A stretch of 64,000 nucleotides of DNA from Pyropia yezoensis (lineage: Eukaryota > Rhodophyta > Bangiophyceae > Bangiales > Bangiaceae), in contig CM020619.1 in assembly GCA_009829735.1 (NCBI GenBank), positions 9,600,375 to 9,664,374 on the forward strand, read 5' to 3'. Under the pieces are notes generated by a model that made no database searches, was not told the origin of the DNA, and was given only the letters and a program-made list of their open reading frames with translations. Of this stretch, positions 11,085 to 20,841 are shown piece after piece. The stretch's first letter is position 1. Each line of letters opens with the position of its first letter. The position numbers and the translations under genes are program-made.

Positions 11085-12157
11085 AAACCACAGCCTTCAA
11101 TGTACGGCATCTGCCTCCAATGTACAGCATGCCGTACATAGAAGGCAGGATGACCAATAGGATGATCTCATGAGTGAGCGTTCCGACAACTTCTTGGTGG
11201 TTGTTCTGTGTGCATCTGTTGATTGATGTTGTATAAATGGCTACTAAAACAAAACATCTGTCTGTGAATGAACCCGTGACCGTGTGCTTTTTGGTGGTAG
11301 TCAGATGTGCTCCAACTCGGCAAGTTTAGTGGTGCCCCCGCCGTCCCCGGCGCATGCCGCCGCCGTCCCCGCCACCTGGCGCCGCCGTCCCCGCCACCTC
11401 CACCCCCCCCCCGGCGCATTTGATACCTGTTTTCTTATTTGTGGGCCAATCCCTGCCGCAACAGGTCCCCCGCAAGCCACCCCCACGGCGCCTAATGCGC
11501 TTCCAGCTTCCCCGCGCTGTGTACGCACCTCTTCTTAGCCCATCGTAGCTGTATACGCGCTTTCTTGTTCTTTCCGGATGCACGCTCCGCGCGGCGCCGA
11601 AAACGCAGTGTCATCTCGGCTCCCTGGGCGCCCGGCTCCGGCGCTCCGCGCCTCCGCTCGGGCGCCTAGGGAGCCTCGCTGACACTGCGTTTTTGGCTGC
11701 CGTGCTCGCTACCAATGGAATAATACTTCTACCCCTAGAGGTCCACAGGGCCAAGGCTATTCCCTCAAGATAGCGCTTCTCTCCGTGTGCTACATGGCCA
11801 GTGCTTCGAGGGGCAGCTTCGGCGTAACACCGACGGCCTGCGCACAGCGGGACGGGCGCTCGGCGAGGACCGGCCGCCCCCTCACACCCGTCTGGGCGGG
11901 TAGGGGGGGGGCGGTCACATAGCCTTGGCGAAGGGGCCGTAGAAGCTCCCGCGGCAGGGGTCGTCAGGGTCGTCAGGGCGGCCGGGGCTGGAGGGTCTCC
12001 CTGAGGAGGTCCAAGGAGGCTGCTGGGGGGGTGAGTATGACGGGGGGGGGGCGACACGTGTCTCCTCCGCGGTTCTTCGTTGTGATTGGCCCATCTGCCT
12101 GCAAGCTTCGGCCATGCCTTCAATCCGCGGACGTCCCTAGATTGAAGGCTGTGGTTT
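11085..12157. mobile_element. Candidate non-autonomous TIR element of about 1.07 kb
   Basis: AAACCACAGCCTTCAAT at the left and its reverse complement ATTGAAGGCTGTGGTTT at the right face each other across about 1.07 kb. The interior contains CCGCCGTCC-type repeats, a TATAAAT at 11232 and a strong hairpin at 11598-11695. No transposase frame is visible. Confidence 0.45.
11598..11695. repeat. Long imperfect hairpin
   Basis: AAAACGCAGTGTCA..GGCTCCCTGGGCGCCC pairs with GGGCGCCTAGGGAGCC..TGACACTGCGTTTT around a roughly 20-base GC-rich loop. Arms are about 37 bp with a few mismatches. It could be a tiny foldback element or a small-RNA precursor; nothing decides between these. Confidence 0.7.
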
Positions 12158-12218
12158 CCCTGGTCTACTAGGCCCCTGCACTCGCTATATCCATAGTATC
12201 GGGATCAGAGGTGCAAAT

Positions 12219-13063
12219 GCTTAGTTCAAACGGCGTTTTTGTGCATCCTGGGTTGCAAGGGCCACCTCGTCTCCTCATTGGCCAACAAAGGTCAATTCGA
12301 TCGCCGGGCGAAGCAATTCTTCCACTGCATTGGCTCGAAGGCGAGGTGTCAGGTATTTTGCTTCCTTTGGACCTGAAGAGGTCGAAGAATGCACACGTGT
12401 TCACCTGCACCCGTTGTCGAGGTCGTGCAGGGCAGGTGAGACTAGAAAAGAATGGAAGAGAACGCAAAGCGAAGAGTCAACCGTTTCTCAAAGAATGGCT
12501 GCTCCAACCACCAACTCCACCTGAGTGCAGTGCCACCCTCCCCACCTCCTCCCCTCTCACACCGCTCAAAGCCCCCTACCCGCGCACGGCGCACCCCCCG
12601 AATGCTCACTGACCATCACACCAATGGTTGGGGAGGTCAATCAGGGATGGGCCCGGCGCAGGGGGCGTCTTTTCGCGGACCGGGGGGGTACGATCTTCCC
12701 GCCACTGCGAATCTACCATTTCTGGCGGTGGTAGGGTCCTCGGCGTCTTCCGCGCTTGCCGGGCAACCAGCCACGCCCGAGCACGCTTGCGAAAGGAGGG
12801 GGAAAATCGATGGATTCGAAGGGAACGGAAACGGCGTGGGAGGAGGGGCAGATGCACAAGAGGGGGGGACTCTGAAGCGGAAGATCCATGTGCGCGCGGC
12901 GCCAGTGCCGCGCACAACCGCCCCTCATGGCTTCTGTGGCTTGGTGCCCAAATTCGGGGCACGAAAAACTCACCAATTTTCCTCTTGGCCAGTCACAGGG
13001 CTCGACGTCTCTTTGAAAAGACAGTGTCAAGAAACCCAGGATGCAGACCTTAACTGGGCGTGT
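12219..13063 (+). mobile_element. Non-autonomous TIR element M2, copy a
   Basis: The left end GCTTAGTT..GTGCATCCTGGGTT and the right end AACCCAGGATGCAGACCTTAACTGGGC are imperfect inverted repeats. The whole 845-bp segment resembles 49627-50584: shared blocks include CACGTGTTCACCTGCACCC, GAGAGTCAACCGTT..CTC-AAGAA and GGGCCCGGCGCAGGGGGCGTC. No credible protein is encoded. Confidence 0.7.
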
Positions 13064-13132
13064 GCACCGGCCGGCGGCCGGTGTGGTCCCCGGGCAAGGG
13101 GCGACATGGAGGGCGCCTGGGCGGACAGCTCA

Positions 13133-13190
13133 CCCCCAGTGAAGACCCACCGAGAGCGGACACTAGGGTTCAGAGAGATTCCGGATCAGC
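13133..13190 (-). repeat. Inverted terminal fragment of repeat R1
   Basis: CCCCCAGTGAAG followed by AGCGGACACTAGGGTTCAGAG is the reverse complement of the right end of R1 near 2565-2596. It overlaps the 3' end of the Myb/SANT-like gene, so that gene's last codons may be repeat-derived. Confidence 0.6.
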
Positions 13191-13768
13191 CATTGGCTCA
13201 GAGCACACTGTCGGAAGCAAATGTGGCATGTATTGGAAACTCTCAGGATATTCGAGGGTTCATAGAACGTGTCTGTATAGAATTGCACCTGCGCGGCCGC
13301 CATGAGGTCGACGGGCTCGCGGACAGTAAGCTGCGTTGACACGTGCGACTTCTTGAACGCCTCCCGGGCGAGGTCAAACAGAATGGCGCCCCCAAACTTG
13401 ATAATGAGGTCCTCACGCTGCGCTGCGCTCATTCCGGTTGACTTTAGCTTCAGACGCGTGTCAGCGTATCGCGTGCGCATGTTCTTGATTTTCTTGTCCA
13501 CTGCCACCGCTTCGCGGGTGCGCGCCAGCGACTGGTCAACGGTGGGAGTCGCGTTGACAAAAGCGTCCAGCATGGCGCCGCCCGCTCGGCGCTTCATGTC
13601 GCCGGTGCGGCTGGCGCGGTATGCCGCCCAGTGGGTGGCCGCCGCAGTGAGGATGCCCACGCACTCGCCGGGAGTAAAGTTCTTGGAGCGGTTGGTATTG
13701 ACTGCGCCACCTGCCGCCTTGCGCTTGCGCCCCTTGCCGTTCTGGACCGGGCCGCGCTCTGCCTCCAT
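13163..13768 (-). CDS. Myb/SANT-like DNA-binding protein
   Basis: A 201-residue protein beginning MEAERGPVQNGKGRKRK, a basic nuclear-localisation-like N-terminus. It is followed by a helical segment NFTPGECVGILTAAATHWAA and a basic helix KKIKNMRTRYADTRLKLKS, an arrangement seen in Myb/SANT-like domains of plant and algal transcription factors and of Harbinger-type accessory proteins. Codon use is even and not repeat-derived, unlike most short frames nearby. The last 10-20 residues overlap an R1 repeat end and may not be original. A TATA-like box lies about 170 bases upstream. A host role or domestication from a transposon cannot be separated here. Confidence 0.55.
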   Translation of the reverse strand: MEAERGPVQNGKGRKRKAAGGAVNTNRSKNFTPGECVGILTAAATHWAAYRASRTGDMKRRAGGAMLDAFVNATPTVDQSLARTREAVAVDKKIKNMRTRYADTRLKLKSTGMSAAQREDLIIKFGGAILFDLAREAFKKSHVSTQLTVREPVDLMAAAQVQFYTDTFYEPSNILRVSNTCHICFRQCALSQWLIRNLSEP

Positions 13769-13933
13769 ACTGCTCTTATGGGATGGACACGAAGGGAGAC
13801 AACAACGGAGGGAGTTGGGGTGCGAGAAGGGGGCGGCGTGGAAGGTAGCAAGGCGTGGGTAGGAGCACGGCGCGGGGCGGGAAGGTACCACCCGAAGGCG
13901 CATGCAAGAGGGTGTGAGGAGCACGTGAGGCTG

Positions 13934-13940
13934 TTTATAT
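13934..13940 (-). promoter_or_regulatory. TATA-like box of the Myb/SANT-like gene
   Basis: ATATAAA on the minus strand lies about 170 bases upstream of the start codon at 13768 in an otherwise GC-rich flank. The position is plausible for a 5' leader of about 140 bases. Confidence 0.35.
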
Positions 13941-14400
13941 GGGCCACCGCCCCCCCACAAAGGTGAGGTGCATGTACCCCCAGGAGCGGCCAACACACGC
14001 GCCCCACCGCCGCCCCCACGCACGGCCAAAGTCGATCCTTACCGGGTCAAAGAAAACTGGCGCGCGCGCCACGCATGGCGCGCTCGCCACACGCGCCATG
14101 TAGGGTGGCGCGCCCGCGGCCGGTTGCGGCGAAGGGCGCAGGACCTTGTGGCTGGCGCGCCACAGGTTGACAAAAAACCAGACGAGAGACTGCACGTGGG
14201 GAGGTGATTAGCTCTCATAAGGACAGTATGTAACTTCCAATAAGTAGGAGTTGCTATCTGAGACGAGTCCTGAGACCTGGCTTAAGCCGCCCTCTTCCGT
14301 GAATCGTCCTCTGCAGTGGATCTCTGGGGTTGAAAATCAGTGCACATTTCGTCTCATGGGAGTAGGGCACAGTTCATCACCAAAGCAGCAACATATTCCA

Positions 14401-14728
14401 GTGCAATGAGCCTCTGAAAGCTGCATCCGCGCTCGGACTAAATGCCGAAGCAGTGCGAGCTGAAGGCATGTCTTGGGTGCCAAAAAAAATGCGCTCCTGA
14501 TGAGTCATTTTATGGTGCTATGAGAGGTACGGTGCCGTGCCTTTCTTTTCCTGTTATTTCTTTTTGTTCTCACTCGGGTACTTCTTCTTAGATAGATAAG
14601 TGCAGTCATTTATAATTTTTCTCGTCCAACCAGGAAGTCATATCAACGACAAAGTTGCGCGAACGTTGCGCGTGTGGGATGTAGTGCAACATTTGCTCTG
14701 AACCCTCAGCTCCGCCCTTAACTGGGGG
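14401..14728 (+). repeat. Dispersed repeat R1, short copy
   Basis: A compact copy joins the left motif (GAAAGCTGCAT..GCCGAAGCA) to the right motif (TCGTCCAACCAGGAAG..GCTCTGAACCCT..CCCTTAACTGGGGG). It ends about 245 bases before the start codon of the secreted-protein gene and could supply its promoter region. Confidence 0.6.
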
Positions 14729-14972
14729 TGAGCTGGCTAGGGAGGGGCTTGTGGGGGGGGGTATCCACCCGCACCGATCTCTCATTCTCCGTCCCCCGAC
14801 GACGACACATCCCACATTGCCTCACCTCTGTCGGCGCGCCGGCTGTTCGTTCCCCTCGCCCCGCAGTCGTGTCTCTTGCTCCGAACTCCCACTTTCTCCC
14901 ATTGATTCATTCATTGCCTGAAGCTTATCCCCCTTGCCCTTCTCGTCGCCCCCCCGCTTTGCACCGCCCACC

Positions 14973-16444
14973 ATGCGCGTCCACACGGCCGCAGCCATCG
15001 CGGCGGCCGCATCGGCCGCGGCTGTGGTCGTATGGGCGCCTGTGGTCACCCCCGCCACTGCCCAGTCTCCCTTCCTCTCTGCCCCCCGCACGGTGGGCAC
15101 AGACGCCACCCCCCCGTCGGCCACGTTTACCCGCCCGCCGCTGGCAGAGGCCCGCCTGGACGCGGCGTATGGCTCGACCGTCCGGCGGTTGACGACGGCG
15201 ACGACGGCTGGGGGCGGCGGCGGCATCATTGACAGCCCACGGACGCGGGTGGAGAACGCCGACGGCACACTCTTCCTCGCCCGCACAAAAGACACCTATG
15301 CCGCCTATGCGGTCGCCGACGGGTCGCTGGTCGCGGCGCTGCCCGCCGACGCGCGCAAGGGCAACCCGTCGTGGCACCCGTCGGACGCCGCGACGGTGTG
15401 GTACGTGGAGTCGCGCAGCGCAAAGTCTCCCGCCCCAGAGCTCCGCCGCTTCAACGTGCGCACTCTTGCGGCGGGGGTGGCGGCTGGCGGGGCGGGGTCG
15501 GCCATCCGCGGGGGCCTGCTCGCCGCCTACCCCGCCGCCACCGCCATCTCGACCGGCTCGGCCGGTGGCGGCTTTTCCGCCGACGGCGCCCGCCACGCGT
15601 GGGCGGTCTGGTCCAAAACACATCTGCTCGGCCTGATTGCGGTGGACGTCCCTGCGGACGCGGTGCTTGGCACGGCGTCCTCACCCGAGCGGGGGCAGCT
15701 GGCAGAGGTGAGCGTCAGCCCGTCGGGGGAGCACGTGGTCGTTGCCTGGTTTGAAGGCACCTACGTGTACGACACCGCCGGTATGGGCGGCGAGAGGCTC
15801 ATCCACACCCGCGCCGAGCTGGGCGCCGTCGTCGCGGGCCCCCCCGGCGGGGCAGACGTGTGGGTACAGAGCAATCTGTTGTCAAGCACCCGTAACGGCG
15901 GGTGGCTCGAGGCGGTGGACCTCGCCACGAGCGCCCGTGCGCGGCTCATTGACCTCTTTGCCGCCGGCACGTCGGTACAGGTGTCGGGTGGGGCGGTGGG
16001 GGTGCCCGGCTGGGCGCTGGTGTCCACCTCGGGGTGCAAGACGCCGGGCGCGTGGACGTGCAACAAGCTGCTGGCCGTCAATGTGGCGTCGGCAGTGGCG
16101 GTGCACCTGGCGCACACCCACCACTGTGGGGGGGGGGGGGGGGGGTGCGCCCAGCGGGGGTGCCAAACGCAGACCTCACCCGCGTTTACTTCACGTCTGA
16201 CGCGGGCGTGTGCCGGGGGGAGGGGGAGATATACGCCGTGACGCGCGCAGGAGGGGAGGCGGCTGCTCCCCCACCGCCGCCACCGCTGCCGCCGCCGCCC
16301 GCGCCGACGCCCGTGGCGGCGCCCGTGCCGACGCCAGCGCCAGCGCCCGAGCCACAGCCGGCGCCCGTTCCGCCGACGGCGCCTGTGCGGCCACCACAGA
16401 GAGGTGTGGAAACAGATGGGCTCGACCTTGGGATCGCCATCTGA
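14973..16444 (+). CDS. Secreted beta-propeller-like protein, frame broken at poly-G
   Basis: It begins MRVHTAAAIAAAASAA, a signal peptide with probable cleavage after ATAQ (about residue 31). The mature part has recurrent blade-like segments (NPSWHPSDAATVWYV, SVSPSGEHVVVAWFEGTYVYD), as in WD40-like/TolB-type propellers. At a run of about 17 G residues (16129-16145) the frame changes; in the +2 frame it resumes with DLTRVYFTSDAG and EIYAVTRAGG, then a Pro-rich tail (PAPTPVAAPVPTP) and a stop at 16442-16444. Homology-like continuity across the run suggests the poly-G length is wrong, or variable, rather than a true pseudogene. The start is the ATG in CACCATGCG. Expected location is extracellular or cell wall. 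Enzyme activity is unknown. Confidence 0.6.
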
Positions 16445-16705
16445 CAAGGACATGGCGGACGCAGGTCATGGCCACCCTTGTAGGACGGCCGTTCCGGGAC
16501 ACGGTCGAGGTCGCGGCACATCGAGTTCGCGGCGCCGCGAACTCGTTGCCACATCCGACGCGTCTCTTTGGACATCGCAGATGGTCATTGAGTTGGGGCC
16601 TCGGACGACGCCAAATACATAGCAGTTGGGTCCACGTAGTTTCAAAAACTTCTCACGGACCAATCAACCAATCTGTTTTGCAAAAATTCTGGGGACCATG
16701 GTTAC
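16445..16705. other. Short spacer up to the YR element
   Basis: No gene. It includes a 24-bp perfect palindrome (16522-16545) and ends GGGGACCATGGTTAC at the element boundary. Confidence 0.5.
16522..16545. repeat. Perfect 24-bp palindrome
   Basis: CGAGTTCGCGGC is followed immediately by its reverse complement GCCGCGAACTCG. Confidence 0.85.
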
Positions 16706-16707
16706 AG

Positions 16708-16727
16708 AGAGAGAGAGGCCTTGAGCC
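16708..16727 (-). repeat. Short repeat B2 of the YR element
   Basis: AGAGAGAGAGGCCTTGAGCC matches 17178-17197 exactly in the same orientation. It marks the outer downstream end of the element. Confidence 0.6.
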
Positions 16728-16868
16728 AAAAAGACGATCGAATTTTATTCGTCGAGCCACGAGATACATTCAAGATGAGTTGATAAACAAGGGATTATTG
16801 GACAGATAAGCCGTCTGAAAGCAATGGATGTGCTCCGGGAGCTCTTTGTACCCAGGGGGGCGGGTGGG

Positions 16869-17172
16869 AGCGAAAAACAGCGGACGTGCCGAGCGAGTCG
16901 GCGGGGCAGGAGCGGCACGGCGGCGCCTGCTCTTGACCCCGCCTTCCGCCCCCCCGTCGCCGCCGACGCGAGCCGACGGCGGCGGGGCTGTCTCGAGAGA
17001 GCTGGCCCGAATCATTGAAACGTTTCGGGGCAGGGGCGAGGCGCTGGCAAGGGGGGAGGGGGGAGGATTGGGAGCCAGCCCAATCCGCAGTGTGTCCGTG
17101 AATTCTGACCTACCGACCAGTCCCCACGCAGGCGCCCCAGAAGGGGAATAACCAGCGAGAAACGAAGAGGGT
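16869..17172 (-). repeat. Internal copy A2 of the YR terminal repeat
   Basis: This 304-bp block is nearly identical to 49287-49590 in the same orientation; I see only a handful of substitutions. It begins AGCGAAAAACAG and ends CGAAGAGGGT. Confidence 0.85.
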
Positions 17173-17177
17173 CACAA

Positions 17178-17197
17178 AGAGAGAGAGGCCTTGAGCC
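17178..17197 (-). repeat. Short repeat B1 of the YR element
   Basis: The second copy of the 20-bp B word lies directly beside A2, separated by CACAA. This is the B1-A2 junction expected in split-direct-repeat elements. Confidence 0.55.
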
Positions 17198-17200
17198 CAT

Positions 17201-18242
17201 CAGATGGAGTACGGAGGGGTGCTCACGCCGTGCGCGGGAGCAGCCGCCCGGAAAAAAACCGATCAAAGTCTGTGGGCGGCGCCAAGGCTGAGATGTAGCT
17301 GGTCGCCAGGTGCGCTCGGTGGTCGCCGAAAGCTCGGCGATGGCGCCCCGCGGCACACCCGCCGCGTTGACGGCGGTGGCCCCGCCGCTCTTGAGGGAGT
17401 GCGAGGCGTAGAACGTGCCGACAGGCGCCCCGACGCCCATCAGCTGCAGCTCCGCCAGCAGCCAGCCAGAGAACAGCTTCGCCGCTTGCTTTTTGCCGCA
17501 GGTACAGAAGAGGCGGGCGGCAGGGGGGCGGCGGGAGAGGTCGTCAAGCAGCCGTCGCAAGAGAACGTGGGGAAGGTCGGCCTGGCCCCCGGCAGGGGCG
17601 TCTTGCGGCTGGGGGGCGGGCAGCGACCGGGCGATGAGCCCCGTCTCCGCCTCGGTCTTGTGCCGCGGCACGACGTAGTGCGTCGTGCCGTCCGGCCGGG
17701 CGTCCACCTCGCCCACCGACATGCGGGCCTCGTCGCTGTCCCGCCGCAGCCACCAAAACTGGCAGACGAGGGCAGTCAGCCGCCGGCGCCGCGCGGGGAC
17801 GGCGGTCAGCGCCCGCCGCGCCAGGTCCCACACCACGTGCGCGGAAGGCGGCACGCGGACGGGATCCTGGGTGGGGCGGAGCTCCAGGCCCGCCCGCCGA
17901 AAGCCCGCCTTGGCCTTGCGCACGCGCGTGTCGTCGCAGGGCTTAGCATGGCCCGCCGCCAGGTGCGCCTTGCGCACTGCCGCGAGCATCGGCTTCAGGC
18001 ATGCCGCCTTGACCGACCCCCGCTGCCACTGCCAGCCGACAAAGTCGACGACGGTAGTGGTGGAGGCGGGGAGCGCGCACCACAACCGCCGCGCACAGTA
18101 GCGGGAGAAGGACGCCCAGTTGGCGGCGTAGGTCGCGGCGGTGTTGCGGCCGACGGAGTAGCCGCGTAGGAAGGCGGCGGCAGCGGCGTCAGCGCCGCAG
18201 CCGTCGCCGGAACGGGCCACCAGCCCGAGGTGCAGGCGCCGC
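17201..18242 (-). pseudogene. Tyrosine recombinase domain of the YR element
   Basis: The segment begins near GRNTAATYAANWASFSRYC, typical of the N-terminal SAM-like helices. The catalytic domain shows box I LRRDSDEARM, a basic strand HKTEAETGLI and box II SHSLKSGGATAVNAAGV, with His and Lys in the H-x-x-[RK] pattern common in DIRS/Ngaro recombinases. The nucleophile Tyr is visible as ATSYISAL (codon at 17295-17297), but in a different frame from box II, so a frameshift lies between about 17300 and 17340. The domain would cut and join the circular cDNA. It is in a different frame from the upstream linker domain. Confidence 0.75.
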
Positions 18243-18700
18243 CGCGCGGCGCCTTGCGGTTCCCCAACGGGCCGGCGGCCGGGGAGCCGGCTGCCGGCCG
18301 TAGCTGGGTGGAGGGAGCGCGGCGCCTCTCCGCGGTCGACCGCCCGCCCCGAACAAAGCGGAAGGCGGCGATCCGCCACTTGGGGTGCTGCACCGGCAGC
18401 GGCGCGTTCCCGGCGAGGATGAGGCCCTCCTCGTTGAAGAGGAGGTACGCCGCCTGCGCAGCCGCCACCGCGTCGCCCCACCAGTCTTGGGCCTGCCACA
18501 CGGGTAGGATGACCGTCACCGTCGCGCCGTCGGCGACGACCTTGTCCACCACCACCCGGCGGGCGTCGGAGAACGGGGAGAAGATCCAGCGGTTCTCCGC
18601 GCCGCCCCAGTCGACCGTGAAGGCGTCGACGCCCTCGCAGCCGGGCGTCCGCAGGCGGGAGAAGAAGCGCGTGGACCGCGTGTTGATGGCCGACGAAACA
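18243..18700 (-). pseudogene. Linker region between RNase H and recombinase (YR element)
   Basis: Read in the third minus frame, the segment encodes INTRSTRFFSRLRTPGCEGV, FTVDWGGAENRWIFSPFSDA and PVWQAQDWWGDAV. This DxFxxxW..PP..W..QxWW-type stretch follows the RNase H in DIRS-like elements. It is out of frame with both neighbours, so frameshifts occur near 18700 and near 18240. Confidence 0.65.
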
Positions 18701-20216
18701 TGTCGACCGTCGACACGCCCCACAAGTTGTCCAGCCGAGCACCGACCGAGTTGTAAATCCGGTAGTCGGCGCGGTCGCGCCTCCGCGACAGCGCGTCCGC
18801 CCACACGGCAGCGACCGACGGGAGCCAAGACGCCTTGAGGGTGATTCCGAAGGACGCCACGACTACGTGCAGGCACCGCAGCTCGGCCATCAACGCGCGC
18901 GACCGGCTGGTGAAGCCGTTGATGACGTGCATCGTCACGCGGTTGTCGACCTTGACACGGAGCAGCCCGCCGAGCCGCAACAGATCGCGACAGAAGGCCG
19001 TCAGGCAGAAGCGCACGGCCGCGACCTCTTTGAGGTTGATGTGCTGCCGCTGCTCCGAGAGGGTGAAAAAGCCGGCGGCCGGCAGCAGGGGACCGATGTG
19101 GCCACCCCCGCCGTAGGACGAGGCGTCCGTTGTCAGGACGCCGGCGTCCGGCTGCCAGAGCGCCTGGCCAACGCCGGGCTCCGTCCGCAACCCGGCGAAC
19201 CAGCGCAGGTCGTCCAATGCCCCGTGCGCCAGGCGGGCGACGCCCCTGCGTCGACGGAACGCGCCCACTCCCCACAGAGAGGCCAGCCGGGCCGACGCCC
19301 TCGTCCGCTTCATCCCGCCTCGGGCGTCGTAGAGACACCGGAGGAAGAACCGCGCGGACGGGATGGCGAGCGAGCACGAGACCGCTGTACCCGTGAGCCG
19401 CTGCTGGGCGCGGTGGGAGACCCGCCGGCCGTCGCGGCTCGCGGCGGTCAGCAGCATCTTGGCGCCGGTGACCAGCTTGCCGAGCCGCTCGGCAGGGAGC
19501 AGCAGGAGGCGCCGGTGGGTATCCACGAGGAAGCCGAGCAAGGGAAGCGCGCATGTGCCCGCCCGCTCGCCCTTGGTGGAATGGACGTGCAGTCCCAGCG
19601 ACCGGAACACGGCCAGGATCTCTACCCGGCCGGCCGTGGCGTCCGCCGCAGAGGCCGGGTGCCCGCGGCGCCCGGTCGCGGCAAAGTCGTCGACGTACGC
19701 GTTGATCTTGTGGCCCCGCAGACGCAATGCCGCCGCGACGGGGCGGAGGACCTTGGTCCACGCCCAGGGGGAGAGGCGCATCCCAAAAGGGAGCACGCGG
19801 GGCTCGTACACCACCCCGTTCACGACGAAGCGGAAGTACTTGCGGTGGGCGGGGTGGATGCGGATGTAATAGAGCGCGTCCCTCACGTCCCACGAGACGA
19901 GGTGGTCGCCGGGCACCAGCGAGGACAGAAAGTTCGCCAGCCGCTGGTACTTGAACGGCCGCGGCTGGATGAAGCGGTTGATCAACCGCAGGTCCAAGAC
20001 CATCCGGTCCTTGCCGCCGTGGACGACGAACGACAAGGACACCCAAGGGGACCCCGCACCTGCCGCCGTAGACAGGCGGCGGACGTACCCCGCCGTGACC
20101 CAGCGGAGAGCCTCGACGCCGCACCACGTCTGCTCCTCCGCGGGCATCGGGTAGCTGCGCGACAGGGTGGGGGTAGGAAGCGACACCCAGGGAAAGAAGA
20201 GCCCGAAAAGGATGGT
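18700..20216 (-). pseudogene. Reverse transcriptase-RNase H of the YR element
   Basis: The RT shows VLDLRLINRFIQ, LVSWDVRDALYYI, LPFGMRLSPWAW and the catalytic box INAYVDDFAATG. RNase H follows with VLTTDASSYGGGGHIGP, HINLKEVAAVRFCL, LRVKVDNRVTMHVING and WADALSRRRD. This RT/RH form is that of DIRS-like rather than LTR elements. The frame is open up to 20216, where the Ty3 LTR begins, and its missing N-terminus is found at 46884-47138. All catalytic Asp/Glu positions I can identify are present, but the coding frame is broken downstream. Confidence 0.8.
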
Positions 20217-20623
20217 TGTAGCATATCCGCCCCTTGTACCGAATTCCTGTATTTACTGGCTTGTAGCCCCCCTGACTGGTGGCCCCAGCCTTGTTGGCAT
20301 GGGTCCGCTTGTGGCTCGTCCTTTGGGGGACTACTTTTGTTTTGTATTGTTTATCTGTCCTTGCCTTGGAGGGATCTTTTATATTGATTGCTATGCTCGT
20401 AGCGATCGGCCGTCCGGCCTCCGCTCGGTCGCTCGACCGGCATATTGTTTTCGCCCTTATCTGCGACGTGGGGACTCGCCGCTGCCTTCGGCCGGCTTGC
20501 TCCCCATCGAACGTCCAGGAGCTAAAGGTCTGTCTTCTTTGCCTCTACGGTAATAGCTTCCTCTTTGCCTTCCGGGCGCCGGTCGGTCCCATATCCTTTA
20601 TATTGGGTAACACATATTCCACA
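20217..20623 (+). repeat. 5' LTR of element 1
   Basis: TG...CA-bounded 407-bp direct repeat of 46477-46883, followed directly by the primer-binding site. Confidence 0.9.
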
Positions 20624-20642
20624 TTGGTGGAGCAGCAGGGGA
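20624..20642 (+). promoter_or_regulatory. Primer-binding site of element 1
   Basis: TTGGTGGAGCAGCAGGGGA directly follows the LTR. TGG after the LTR is the complement of a tRNA CCA end. The same word follows the LTRs of the other two LTR elements in the window. Confidence 0.7.
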
Positions 20643-20841
20643 TACTGCTCGTGTGCGGCGCTGCCGTACACTCGTACGTGTTCCTTGGTGCCTTGTGGCA
20701 GTTGTGTTGACGATCTCTTGATCGGGTGTTGCAGGGCGACATCACCGATCAGTGAAGGCTGGACGACGCCGGGCGTCGTGCCACGAGGACCTTTTGGTTG
20801 GCGACGCAGGGCGCGCCGACGCAAGTACGCCGGGTTGCGAT

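Noticed and set aside
12452..13339. 295-codon frame on the plus strand
   Set aside because: It runs through the whole M2 TIR element and into antisense of the Myb/SANT-like gene; the frame is not kept in the second M2 copy.
18867..20387. 506-codon frame on the plus strand opposite the YR reverse transcriptase
   Set aside because: It is the shadow of an RT/RNase H frame with clear catalytic motifs, and it crosses into the LTR of element 1.
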